DNA from: a virus
Direction: 5' to 3' (one strand)
Length of the DNA stretch: 26,385 nucleotides
Virus record (IMG/VR): IMGVR_UViG_3300009413_001951
Location: 1 to 26,385 of that record
Shown here one piece after another: positions 1 to 6,449 of the stretch. Within the stretch, counting starts at the first letter, position 1, and each line of letters opens with the position of its first letter. A model generated the notes under the pieces. It had not been told where the DNA came from. It searched no databases and was given only the letters and a program-made list of their open reading frames with translations. Both the position numbers and the translations under genes were made by a program.

Positions 1-1
1 A

Positions 2-250
2 AATAAAGATGACGCTGAAAAGATAGTTCGCTTACAGCTTAAGGAACTTCCCATACGCGTCACTAAAAAACTGGTGCATTTCATCACCGAAAACGCTTTT
101 TCCGAGGAATTCGGTGCTCGAAATATCAAAAGGTTTATTAAAAACAACATTTCAATTAAGATTGCAGATGAAATCCTGAAAGGGGGAGACTCTGTAAAAT
201 ACAAACCATTATTTAAAAAGAATGAATTCATCGGAGTCCAAGCCTGTTAG
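2..250 (+). CDS. Clp/Hsp100-like AAA+ ATPase, C-terminal end (5' part outside window)
   Basis: An open frame enters from the left edge and ends at TAG 248-250, giving 82 residues. The stretch EEFGARNIKRFI followed by 'IADEIL' matches the small C-terminal (D2) subdomain of ClpA/ClpB-type unfoldases, where an (F/Y)GAR.LKR..I motif precedes a helix ending in I/L. In that family the motif contains the sensor-2 arginine (here in GAR). The Walker motifs would lie upstream, outside the window. It overlaps the next gene by 29 nt in another frame, which suggests co-transcription. Seen: the motif. Inferred: that the whole protein is a Clp-type ATPase and not another AAA+ protein with a similar C-terminus. 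Confidence 0.7.
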   Translation, partial: NKDDAEKIVRLQLKELPIRVTKKLVHFITENAFSEEFGARNIKRFIKNNISIKIADEILKGGDSVKYKPLFKKNEFIGVQAC

Positions 251-482
251 ACTGTCTATGTCCAATCTCCTCCCTGTACTTACCTGTGCTGTTGCTGTAG
301 CTGTGTCATGGGGTACTCTGGACGCTCAAGTAAATGAATTAGAACAGAAGGTTTCCACCTTGGAGGAGAGGACTCTGGTGCAACTGGAAAGCCTCAATGA
401 AGGTATGAATAATCTCCGTGTAGAACTGGCTAAAGTATCCAACGACCTAGAGTGGATGAAAGACCAGATGAAAGAAAACTAG
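222..482 (+). CDS. Small membrane-anchored coiled-coil protein
   Basis: The protein has 86 residues: a short polar N-terminus, one hydrophobic segment at about residues 15-34 (LLPVLTCAVAVAVSWG), then a heptad-rich region at 38-85 (VNELEQKVSTLEER...) that should form a coiled coil. The topology suggests a membrane anchor with a soluble rod. Small phage proteins of this layout can be holin accessories, spanin-like or tail-associated, but no family motif is visible. Its start lies inside the end of the Clp-like gene. Function unknown. Confidence 0.7.
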   Translation: MNSSESKPVRLSMSNLLPVLTCAVAVAVSWGTLDAQVNELEQKVSTLEERTLVQLESLNEGMNNLRVELAKVSNDLEWMKDQMKEN

Positions 483-512
483 GTTTTCGGGTCCGTTTCG
501 GGGCAACAGGAC

Positions 513-541
513 TATAATAGTATACATAAGGGCAAAAGCCC
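513..541 (+). promoter_or_regulatory. TATAAT box and small hairpin ahead of gene 553
   Basis: TATAAT at 513-518 has no TTGACA-like hexamer 17 nt upstream, so it may be a late-type promoter (CTATAATA). It is followed by the tetraloop hairpin GGGC-AAAA-GCCC (530-541), which sits just before the AGGAG ribosome site (542-546) of the gene starting at 553. Confidence 0.35.
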
Positions 542-552
542 AGGAGACAAAA

Positions 553-813
553 ATGCACAGTAAAGAATTTTCTTATAAGCCTGGAACTGATTCGAACCCC
601 TCTGTTTTGGTGACTGCTGAAAATCAGCACACCCTGCGGGGCTTCAACACAAATTACATGACCAAAGGTCAAGCGACCCGAATTCGTAATGAGTGGCGAA
701 GGATTGAGAATCAGCCCTGGAAGCTCACTACTAAAGAGCGCGTTCTAATGAAGCGAGTTGGCTCACCAGCCAGGAACTCCTTCCGTTTGTACCGTAAAGA
801 GTACATTAGCTAG
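553..813 (+). CDS. Conserved-looking phage hypothetical protein
   Basis: The protein has 86 residues and is basic and soluble, with the stretch GFNTNYMTKGQATRIRNEW near its centre. The start is supported by AGGAG 6 nt upstream of ATG 553. A strong rho-independent terminator follows 24 nt after the stop, so it is the last gene of its transcript. I do not recognise a family with confidence. Many Arg/Lys residues in an amphipathic arrangement would fit a nucleic-acid-binding or virion-internal protein, but that is only inference. Confidence 0.65.
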   Translation: MHSKEFSYKPGTDSNPSVLVTAENQHTLRGFNTNYMTKGQATRIRNEWRRIENQPWKLTTKERVLMKRVGSPARNSFRLYRKEYIS

Positions 814-836
814 AACGAGTTTAAGTTTTACCTTTT

Positions 837-868
837 AATAGCGTAGGATTTTCCTACGCTATTTTTTT
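837..868 (+). terminator. Rho-independent terminator
   Basis: A perfect 12-bp stem (837-848 with 852-863) closes on a 3-nt loop and is followed by TTTTT. It separates the upstream genes from the sugar-nucleotide operon. The stem also contains AGCGTA, a short string common in the minus-strand cassettes at 15-19 kb. Confidence 0.9.
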
Positions 869-874
869 ATTTAG

Positions 875-883
875 TGCTATAAT
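875..883 (+). promoter_or_regulatory. Extended -10 (TGCTATAAT) exactly 6 nt before rmlA-like ATG
   Basis: TGC-TATAAT ends at 883 and the ATG starts at 890, so the predicted +1 coincides with the start codon. No TTGACA-like -35 is present at the right distance. It is either an extended -10 sigma70 promoter giving a leaderless mRNA, or a phage late promoter of the CTATAATA type. Confidence 0.5.
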
Positions 884-889
884 AAGCGT

Positions 890-1618
890 ATGAAAGGTAT
901 TGTATTAGCTGGGGGTCTAGGTACTCGTTTGCACCCTCTCACACATGCGACTAACAAACACTTGTTACCTGTATATGACCGACCGATGGTATACTATCCG
1001 TTACAAACACTTGTAACTGCGGGTATTAAAGATGTTATGGTGGTAACTGGTGGTCCTCATGCTGGGGACTTCATTCGTGTATTGAAAAATGGAGAAGACT
1101 TAGGTCTGGAGAAATTAAGTTATGGATATCAAGAAGGAGAAGGAGGAATCGCTGATGCTCTCGCTATGGCTGAACCTTTCGTCGGTGGTGATAGCTGTGT
1201 CGTCATTCTTGGCGATAATATTATTGCTGATGACATTTCTAATGTGGTTGAGCATCATGAGTCTATGGGAGGCTGTCAAATCCTTACCAAACAAGTTCCG
1301 GACCCGGAAAGGTTTGGTGTAGTTGAGTACGAACCTGTAGGGAGAGGAATAAAGGATATTATTGAGAAACCTGAGAATCCTCCGTCTGATGATGCAGTTA
1401 TAGGTTTGTATATGTATGATAATACAGTATTCGACCGTATCAGGAGCCTAAAACCATCGGCTCGTGGTGAGTTGGAGGTTACAGATTTGAATAGGTCTTA
1501 CCTCAGAGACGACCAACTAGAGGCACACAAACTTCACGGCACGTGGATTGATTGTGGTACATTTGATTCTCTAGCTCACGCAACCCAAAAATTCTATGAA
1601 GACAAGAATCAAGAATAA
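890..1618 (+). CDS. rmlA: Sugar-1-phosphate nucleotidyltransferase, RmlA-like
   Basis: The 242-residue protein has the nucleotidyltransferase signature GGLGTR (8-13), the conserved Lys at 23, LGDN (107-110, metal/sugar binding), EKP in the middle, and RGELEVTDLN followed by GTWIDCGT near the C-terminus, all in RmlA order. RmlA joins dTTP and glucose-1-phosphate to make dTDP-glucose. Bacterial RmlA is usually about 290 residues; this one lacks the C-terminal helical extension that in the long form contributes to the allosteric site, so feedback control may be absent. It overlaps the next gene by 23 nt and starts a three-gene module. Substrate choice (dTTP/glucose) is inferred from the neighbouring RmlB-like gene. 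Confidence 0.88.
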   Translation: MKGIVLAGGLGTRLHPLTHATNKHLLPVYDRPMVYYPLQTLVTAGIKDVMVVTGGPHAGDFIRVLKNGEDLGLEKLSYGYQEGEGGIADALAMAEPFVGGDSCVVILGDNIIADDISNVVEHHESMGGCQILTKQVPDPERFGVVEYEPVGRGIKDIIEKPENPPSDDAVIGLYMYDNTVFDRIRSLKPSARGELEVTDLNRSYLRDDQLEAHKLHGTWIDCGTFDSLAHATQKFYEDKNQE

Positions 1619-2555
1619 AACAATTGTGGTAACGGGAGGCTGTGGGTTCATAGGTTCTCGTTTTATTAATTACGTATACTATAATACGCCACATAATATT
1701 ATAAATGTGGACAAATATACTTATGCCGCAGACCACGACCGACTACCTATCTCCATTCGTGACGATAATGATAGGTATCACTACCTCAAAGCAGATATTT
1801 GTGATGACATAATTAAGCATGAAGAGATTGAGAATGCGGACTATGTGGTTAACTTTGCCGCTGAGAGCCACGTAGACAACTCTATTGAGGACGGTAAGCC
1901 ATTTGTGGATACGAACATAGGAGGAGTCTACAGTCTCTTAGAACAGTTTAGAAACGCTCCTAACCTAAAGAGATTCGTTCAGATTTCTACGGATGAAGTT
2001 TACGGAGACATGGACGATTATAGAGGAACTACCCATGCAACAGAATCATTTTCGCTTAAACCATCTTCGTACTATTCGGCTTGTAAGGCATCGGCGGACC
2101 TATTGGTACAGTCGGCTGCGAGAACGTTTGGACTCAAATACCTCATCACCCGAACCTGTAACAATTTCGGACCAGGACAAGACCCGGAAAAGTTCCTCCC
2201 CAAAATCGCTAAATGTATCGGGGAAGGAGGAAATGTTCCTGTTTACGGAGATGGAGAACAGGTAAGGGAATGGATGTACGTGGATGATAATGTGGAAATA
2301 ATCTATGGGTTAATGATGACGGCTCCCGACAATCAGGTTTATAATATCGGGACAGGGTATAGTCGGACCAACAATGAAGTGGTGGATATGATTAGTGATG
2401 CATTAGGAGAAAATGTTAAATACGAATATGTGGAAGACCGTCTAGGACATGATAGACGGTACGCACTTGATTGCGCTAAAGTGGATGAATACCTTTTAGA
2501 CCACTTCATTCCTTACAGCCTAGACAATTATATTAAGGATACCTTTGGGAAATGA
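1596..2555 (+). CDS. rmlB: dTDP-glucose 4,6-dehydratase, RmlB-like
   Basis: A 319-residue extended short-chain dehydrogenase/reductase. The NAD-binding GGCGFIG lies at 15-20, the catalytic STDE at 131-134 (Thr-Asp-Glu of RmlB), and YSACK at 160-164 gives the SDR Tyr/Lys pair. FGPGQDPEKF and REWMYVDD are also RmlB hallmarks. The enzyme converts dTDP-glucose to dTDP-4-keto-6-deoxyglucose. It overlaps both neighbours (23 nt upstream, 4 nt downstream), so translation is probably coupled. The ATG at 1596 precedes a short basic leader before the Rossmann fold. It is somewhat shorter than cellular RmlB (about 350). Confidence 0.92.
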   Translation: MKTRIKNKTIVVTGGCGFIGSRFINYVYYNTPHNIINVDKYTYAADHDRLPISIRDDNDRYHYLKADICDDIIKHEEIENADYVVNFAAESHVDNSIEDGKPFVDTNIGGVYSLLEQFRNAPNLKRFVQISTDEVYGDMDDYRGTTHATESFSLKPSSYYSACKASADLLVQSAARTFGLKYLITRTCNNFGPGQDPEKFLPKIAKCIGEGGNVPVYGDGEQVREWMYVDDNVEIIYGLMMTAPDNQVYNIGTGYSRTNNEVVDMISDALGENVKYEYVEDRLGHDRRYALDCAKVDEYLLDHFIPYSLDNYIKDTFGK

Positions 2556-3238
2556 GATTAGAAGGAAAAAGAATTTTAGTAACAGGTGCGCATGGACGAC
2601 TAGGGAAAGAGTTAGTTCCCCTCCTGCGTAAAGAAGGAGCTAGAGTTATGGCTCCCAGCCGCAAGGAATGGGATGTAAGTGCTTTTCCCTGTGGCTTGGC
2701 AATGCCCGAAGACCCAGATGTTATTATACACGCGGCGGCTTACACAAATGTTGCGGGGTCAGAGGTAGAAAAAGATGAGTGCCGACTAACAAACGTTGAC
2801 GGAACTCTCTCAGTTGCTAAATTGGCCAAACAGACAAAAGCTAAATTAGTTTATATATCTTCAGATTATGTTGATGTACATCCTATGGGCTTCTACGCCT
2901 TTACCAAGAAGGCGGGAGAATCATTTGTAGATAAGAATAAGGGGTTAATTATAAGAACCTCATTTAAACCAAGGGGTTTGTGGGGGGAGAATAAATTAGA
3001 GGGAGTGTTTCATCCTGTTTATACCAATGCGGATTGGGTGGATGTTATTGCCTCTAAGGTTGTGGATGTAGTTTGCTCAGACTTGACAGGTATGGTGAAT
3101 GTGGGAACCTCACCTAAAACCTTAAAAGACTTAGCAATCCAAGAGTATCCAGAGGTGGAGGAAATACCTGTAGAAGAAGCAGATGAGTTATTAGGGTATA
3201 TTTATCCACGAGATACTACTATGGAACTAACTATATAA
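2552..3238 (+). CDS. rmlD: dTDP-4-dehydrorhamnose reductase-like (RmlD-type) SDR
   Basis: A 228-residue Rossmann protein with TGAHGRLG at 11-18, HAAAYTNV (60-67, typical of RmlD), SSD at 103-105 and the catalytic Y115xxxK119. RmlD reduces the 4-keto group of the dTDP-6-deoxy-4-keto sugar with NAD(P)H. Full-length RmlD is near 290 residues; the substrate-binding C-terminal part is short here. No RmlC 3,5-epimerase is visible in the window, so the module as seen would make a 4-reduced 6-deoxyhexose without epimerisation (for example a dTDP-fucose-like sugar) unless RmlC comes from the host or lies elsewhere. It starts in the ATGA overlap with rmlB. Confidence 0.85.
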   Translation: MRLEGKRILVTGAHGRLGKELVPLLRKEGARVMAPSRKEWDVSAFPCGLAMPEDPDVIIHAAAYTNVAGSEVEKDECRLTNVDGTLSVAKLAKQTKAKLVYISSDYVDVHPMGFYAFTKKAGESFVDKNKGLIIRTSFKPRGLWGENKLEGVFHPVYTNADWVDVIASKVVDVVCSDLTGMVNVGTSPKTLKDLAIQEYPEVEEIPVEEADELLGYIYPRDTTMELTI

Positions 3239-3240
3239 TA
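3231..3240 (+). promoter_or_regulatory. AT-rich late-type promoter candidate (CTATATAATA)
   Basis: The box partly overlaps the end of rmlD and lies 5 nt before ATG 3246. The internal TATAAT (3234-3239) again leaves exactly 6 nt before the ATG. No -35 is seen. It could be a T4-type late promoter for the paired putative virion genes. Confidence 0.4.
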
Positions 3241-3245
3241 ATACT

Positions 3246-3674
3246 ATGCCACGATATGACCCTTGGACAAAAAAGAGGCACGGATTCCCTCGTACAGACT
3301 CCCCTGCTTTTCAAAGAGAATGGAAATCACTAGGTTCTAGTGGTGTTCTTTTGGATGATACCGCTTCACAGATAGTTGTAAAAGCCGCTTCGGGACCCTC
3401 TGAATCAGGTGTAAGTGGTACTTTATATCTTTGGGGTCTAGGTATGTGTACAACTAATAGCGCGGCGGCTGGAGGACATATAAAGGATGATGCAGGAAAT
3501 ACCCTCGCTACTGTTGTGTCTACCCGTAATGGTCCGTTCTTCCTTCAATTACCTACTCCGATTAAACTTCCTCAAAATTCCAATCTGGTATACCATCAGA
3601 TAATATATCGAGCGGAAAGTTATTTAACTCCTTTCTATTCAACTACGAGAGAACCTCAGGAGACGGGAACATAA
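3246..3674 (+). CDS. Putative virion protein, first of a tandem paralogous pair
   Basis: A 142-residue protein rich in Gly, Ser and Thr with alternating hydrophobic strands, as in a beta-sandwich. It shares DSP...RE near the N-terminus, a 'V.LLDD.A' strand and 'NGPFF...LPTPIKL' with the following gene, so the two arose by duplication. The position immediately after the sugar operon and the beta-rich make-up suggest a head-decoration or fibre-associated protein, but no family motif is recognised. Its stop overlaps the next ATG (TAATG). Confidence 0.65.
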   Translation: MPRYDPWTKKRHGFPRTDSPAFQREWKSLGSSGVLLDDTASQIVVKAASGPSESGVSGTLYLWGLGMCTTNSAAAGGHIKDDAGNTLATVVSTRNGPFFLQLPTPIKLPQNSNLVYHQIIYRAESYLTPFYSTTREPQETGT

Positions 3675-4168
3675 TGCCAGTCAATCCTTGGGGACCAGTA
3701 AGTTCGTTCGGAAGTGTCTTTAGAGATTCTCCTGGATTGCTACGAGAGAATGGATGGACATCCGTTTATCAAGTATTATTAGATGGTGCTGATGGAGCAA
3801 GTCGTGCTATATGTTCTGGAACAGGGGACAGCGGAACTTCTTATGATATCTTACCTATCTTAAAAGCAGGGGAAACATTGAATATATTTTCTATTCAAGG
3901 AGGCTCAGGTAATACTGGAGAGCCTCTACAATTTGGTCTACACGCGTCTGGAGATGGCACTTACGAGAGTGTCGCCGGAGATTCGTTATTAATGGTAGGT
4001 ACTTCAAACGCTAACGGACCATGGTTCCAAGGATATGAATTACCTATTAAGATTCATGGACCAGCTAAAGTATGGTGGAATGGGTTAGAGACAGGGGCAG
4101 TTGCCACCTACAATTTCGTTACCATCGATTATATTGTTGTAGATGAGTCTGCAAGTATAGTTGAGTAG
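3674..4168 (+). CDS. Putative virion protein, second of the tandem pair
   Basis: A 164-residue paralogue of the preceding protein: RDSP, RENGW, VLLDGAD, a Gly-rich centre, NGPWF, LPIKI and a C-terminal strand all align in order with its neighbour, though the centre has diverged and is longer. It looks like an all-beta fold with no signal peptide. The start at 3674 shares one base with the previous stop. Function unknown; a structural role is inferred from fold character and tandem duplication. Confidence 0.65.
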   Translation: MPVNPWGPVSSFGSVFRDSPGLLRENGWTSVYQVLLDGADGASRAICSGTGDSGTSYDILPILKAGETLNIFSIQGGSGNTGEPLQFGLHASGDGTYESVAGDSLLMVGTSNANGPWFQGYELPIKIHGPAKVWWNGLETGAVATYNFVTIDYIVVDESASIVE

Positions 4169-4179
4169 CCTCTGTAAAT

Positions 4180-4185
4180 TAAATA
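4180..4185 (+). promoter_or_regulatory. TAAATA late-promoter-like box
   Basis: TAAATA ends 10 nt before ATG 4196 in an AT-only stretch. T4-type late promoters are TATAAATA without a -35, and cyanophage versions are looser; this is a candidate only. Confidence 0.3.
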
Positions 4186-4195
4186 ATTAAAAATT

Positions 4196-4390
4196 ATGAA
4201 TAAATTACTTTTACTTTTGGCAGTTGCCTGTTTAGGTAGCTGTAGTGTTGCACAACCCGTATGGGATGGCACCAAAAATGTCGTAGGGACCGTTGTGGAA
4301 ACTACGGAAGATGGTGTGGTCTGGGTATACGACCATTCGGTTGGATACCTACTTCCTCGTGAGGAAGAGACTGCTGATTCTGAGGAATAA
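4196..4390 (+). CDS. Small lipoprotein
   Basis: The protein has 64 residues. It has a short Lys-containing N-terminus, a hydrophobic core LLLLLAVACLG and Cys at about residue 16 in a lipobox-like LGSC, so it should be exported, lipidated and left as a peptide of about 48 residues with an acidic tail (REEETADSEE). Repeated short motifs (VWDGTKNVVGTV, VETTEDGVVWVYD) could form paired strands. Phage lipoproteins are often spanin partners or superinfection-exclusion factors; nothing here decides between them. A hairpin follows 17 nt after the stop. Confidence 0.75.
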   Translation: MNKLLLLLAVACLGSCSVAQPVWDGTKNVVGTVVETTEDGVVWVYDHSVGYLLPREEETADSEE

Positions 4391-4407
4391 TTAATTTTCC
4401 TTTTGTT

Positions 4408-4437
4408 AATAGAGCCGTATTAATCTACGGCTCTATT
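4408..4437 (+). terminator. Terminator-like hairpin
   Basis: A perfect 12-bp stem (4408-4419 with 4426-4437) closes on a 6-nt loop right after the lipoprotein gene. Only a weak T-tract follows (CTCAT), so it may terminate partially or protect the 3' end. Confidence 0.65.
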
Positions 4438-4450
4438 CTCATATGGGGGG

Positions 4451-4505
4451 GGGAAGCATAAGTCAAAGCACTTGCTTCATGACCCTAGGGAAGCATAAGT
4501 CAAAG
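4451..4505 (+). repeat. ATAAGTCAAAG repeat family, copies 1 and 2
   Basis: The 18-mer GGGAAGCATAAGTCAAAG occurs at 4451-4468 and again, identical, at 4488-4505; a third identical copy begins at 14364. Copy 2 follows the palindrome CCCTAGGG. They lie between the lipoprotein terminator and a small membrane gene. Confidence 0.85.
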
Positions 4506-4520
4506 GGACTAGATAATAGT

Positions 4521-4667
4521 ATGGACTCCCTCAACACCTGGAATAAGAAGAATCAGAAACGCAAGGAACTGAGGAATGCTCTGATTCTAGCTCCACTTAT
4601 TTTGATAGTAACTGGCTTCGCAGTTGTAGGATTTTTGCGCCTATTAGAAGCCTGTAATATACTATAA
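4521..4667 (+). CDS. Small single-pass membrane protein
   Basis: From ATG 4521 the protein has 48 residues: a basic polar N-terminus (NKKNQKRKELRN) and then one long transmembrane segment (about 22-41, LILAPLILIVTGFAVVGFL). The positive N-terminus predicts that it stays inside. An upstream in-frame ATG at 4443 would translate through two copies of the 18-nt repeat and is less likely. There is no clear ribosome site. Function unknown; size and topology fit a holin or an inner-membrane interaction peptide. Confidence 0.6.
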   Translation: MDSLNTWNKKNQKRKELRNALILAPLILIVTGFAVVGFLRLLEACNIL

Positions 4668-4670
4668 TAG

Positions 4671-4686
4671 GTGGTATAAGTCAAAG
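4671..4686 (+). repeat. ATAAGTCAAAG repeat family, copy 4
   Basis: GTGGTATAAGTCAAAG sits in the 26-nt gap between two small genes and ends 7 nt before ATG 4694. Here the motif could act as a promoter (TATAAG) or as an RNA-level element. Confidence 0.75.
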
Positions 4687-4693
4687 AGTTATT

Positions 4694-4921
4694 ATGGCAA
4701 GAGCATTCATTCGAGGAAGGTCGTTCAACCAATATCTCAAAGTGGGATATAATGTTGTTCGTCGATTCCAAAAGGGAGATGAACCTGACAATGATAATGA
4801 TTTGTTTGAATGGTTATGTTCTGCTCGGACTCCTGAAGCGGCGAAAAGAAAAGCGGCGAAACACGAAGGTGAAACAGAAATAATGGTCTTCAAAAAACAA
4901 GAACCTGTAAAAGATAACTAA
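4694..4921 (+). CDS. Hypothetical small soluble protein
   Basis: The protein has 75 residues. A basic N-terminal part (MARAFIRGRSFNQYLK) is followed by an acidic patch (KGDEPDNDND) and an Ala/Lys/Arg-rich helix (TPEAAKRKAAKHEGE). No transmembrane segment or known motif. The start is the first ATG after repeat copy 4. Function unknown. Confidence 0.55.
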   Translation: MARAFIRGRSFNQYLKVGYNVVRRFQKGDEPDNDNDLFEWLCSARTPEAAKRKAAKHEGETEIMVFKKQEPVKDN

Positions 4922-4984
4922 AACGGTATTCTCGTCGTTATTATATTATAGCTCGCTCCCCTCCAAAATAAACATACAACTCCC

Positions 4985-4990
4985 TAAATA
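4985..4990 (+). promoter_or_regulatory. TAAATA late-promoter-like box
   Basis: CCCTAAATA lies 12 nt before ATG 5003 in an otherwise unstructured gap, matching the short late-promoter-like boxes before 21781 and 22282. Confidence 0.3.
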
Positions 4991-5002
4991 CTATTGCCCC
5001 CC

Positions 5003-5371
5003 ATGAAGCGTCCGAAATTACAACTCAATGTAGAGGGAGGAACAGGTGCTTTAATAAAACATCTTCTTCCCTTTGTAAATCTTGTAAGTACCAGAGCGGA
5101 TAGAGACTTAGCCATTAATCTTTTGGGGTTTCAATCTCCTAGTCATTATGTATTAGCCGTTACGCAAGACAAACGCTATGGAGATATGTTGGCAATTATT
5201 CTTTTTCTTTTTATGTTAGATGATTATGAAGAACGAAAAGTATTTTGGGATAGGATAAGTTTCTCTGATAGATTTTTAGAGAGTCGTTTGAGCCAACTAT
5301 GTGGTATGGATTTAGATGTTCCCACGGCACACGAATTGAATGAGGTTTGGGATTTGAAATTTCCCTACTAA
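5003..5371 (+). CDS. Hypothetical helical protein
   Basis: From ATG 5003 the protein has 122 residues (a TTG at 4994 would add three). It reads as mostly helical and soluble: KHLLPFVNLVSTRADRDLA, a YGDMLAIILFLFMLDDYEE hydrophobic helix that is probably buried rather than membrane-spanning, and an aromatic C-terminus. No family is recognised. It is the last gene before the promoter region of the large early operon. Confidence 0.6.
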   Translation: MKRPKLQLNVEGGTGALIKHLLPFVNLVSTRADRDLAINLLGFQSPSHYVLAVTQDKRYGDMLAIILFLFMLDDYEERKVFWDRISFSDRFLESRLSQLCGMDLDVPTAHELNEVWDLKFPY

Positions 5372-5402
5372 CTTTATGTTATGGGCGAAGTCCGTGAGCC
5401 GT

Positions 5403-5482
5403 GCGTAAGTGCTTACGCCACAAGGACTTACGCCTATTTTTATTTCATACATTAACTCCTTTGTAGGCAAGGACTTACGCCC
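5403..5482 (+). repeat. Stem-loop cassette upstream of the early promoter
   Basis: GCGTAAGTGCTTACGC (5403-5418) is a perfect 16-nt palindrome, found identically at 18082-18097. AAGGACTTACGCC occurs at 5422-5434 and 5469-5481 and matches strings in the minus-strand cassettes. It may terminate upstream transcription or serve as an operator for the promoter at 5504. Confidence 0.7.
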
Positions 5483-5503
5483 ATTGGATTTCCCATTTTG
5501 TTC

Positions 5504-5532
5504 TTGACAGGGAGAATGGATTTTGCTAAAAT
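5504..5532 (+). promoter_or_regulatory. Strong sigma70 promoter of the large plus-strand operon
   Basis: TTGACA (5504-5509), a 17-nt spacer, TAAAAT (5527-5532); +1 near 5539, leaving a leader of about 68 nt before ATG 5607. The spacer starts GGGAG, as in the other plus-strand promoter at 20355. The 11-mer AACTCCTTTGT occurs at 5454 and again exactly 100 nt later at 5554, inside the leader. Confidence 0.88.
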
Positions 5533-5606
5533 ACAGCTTCATTGTAAACCCAAAACTCCTTTGTGGTCTACACAAAACTTAAATTCAAAAAACATAAAAA
5601 TAAATC

Positions 5607-6449
5607 ATGAAGTTCGTAATCGACGAAACAAAGAATGAAATGATTCATACTCTTATCGAGGGCGGTAAGAATGTGATGCTCACAGGTGCAACTGGCTCAG
5701 GTAAAACTACTTACTGTGTAGAAGTTGCTAAGAAACTTGGAATGGATTATATTGTAGTAAACTGTGGTTCCACGCAGGACGCTCGTACTTCATTACTTGG
5801 TTATTTCCAGTTGAAGGATGGTAACACCAGTTTTACACCTTCCGACTTTATTAAAGCTATCCAGAAAGAAAATACGCTCATTATTCTTGATGAACTTTCA
5901 AGAGCTTCTGATGACGCTTTCAACATCTTGTTTCCTATTCTTGACCACCGTAGGGAAATAAACATTGAAGAAGAAAATGGTGGTGAGAGAAACATTAAAG
6001 TGGCAGACGGAGTTAGGTTTGTCGCAACCGCAAACATTGGTTTAGAATACTCCTCTACGAGAACTCTTGACCGAGCTTTACAAGACCGCTTTATGACTTT
6101 CAATCTTCCATACATTACGGGAGAGGAAATGGAGAAGTTTATTGACGACAACCATGAACTCACCAAAAAAGATAAGGAAATGGTTGGAGTCTTATCCAAA
6201 GTTTACGATTACTCCCACAACCTTTTTGGGAAGGGCAAAATCGGAACGAGGATTTCAACTAGGTCTGTTCTCGATGTGATGTCTCTCGTTAAGGGAGGTT
6301 TCAAGATGAGAGATATTTTAGACCATGCAATTCTTTCGCAGTACGAACAGGATTCTAGCACCATTGTAAATGATGCAAACATTATTCGTGAGTACGCAGA
6401 TAGCATGGGTGTTTACTTGGCAGACGATTCCGTTGAAGAAGAACTCTAA
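5607..6449 (+). CDS. MoxR/CobS-like AAA+ ATPase
   Basis: A 280-residue protein made almost entirely of one AAA+ module: Walker A GATGSGKT (27-34), Walker B LIILDE (91-96), sensor-1 TAN (141-143) and DRALQDRF (155-162) carrying the arginine-finger region. Layout and size match the MoxR/CobS class, which usually works with a VWA-domain partner to remodel or load a metal or cofactor into a target complex. Here a VWA protein lies three genes downstream, and CobS-like genes are common in T4-type cyanophages. It is first in its operon, has no clear Shine-Dalgarno, and its stop overlaps the next ATG. Confidence 0.88.
   Translation: MKFVIDETKNEMIHTLIEGGKNVMLTGATGSGKTTYCVEVAKKLGMDYIVVNCGSTQDARTSLLGYFQLKDGNTSFTPSDFIKAIQKENTLIILDELSRASDDAFNILFPILDHRREINIEEENGGERNIKVADGVRFVATANIGLEYSSTRTLDRALQDRFMTFNLPYITGEEMEKFIDDNHELTKKDKEMVGVLSKVYDYSHNLFGKGKIGTRISTRSVLDVMSLVKGGFKMRDILDHAILSQYEQDSSTIVNDANIIREYADSMGVYLADDSVEEEL

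Noticed and set aside
3246-3674. RmlC epimerase completing the sugar operon
   Set aside because: No cupin motifs or catalytic His/Asp pattern; the protein instead aligns with its downstream neighbour.
4451-4505. MotA-type middle promoter reading of the repeat
   Set aside because: The reverse strand contains TTATGCTT, similar to a MotA box, but no -10 lies at the expected distance and copies 5-7 lack the GC of that box.
5801-6406. Minus-strand frames under the AAA+ ATPase gene
   Set aside because: Shadow frames opposite a gene with complete Walker and sensor motifs.
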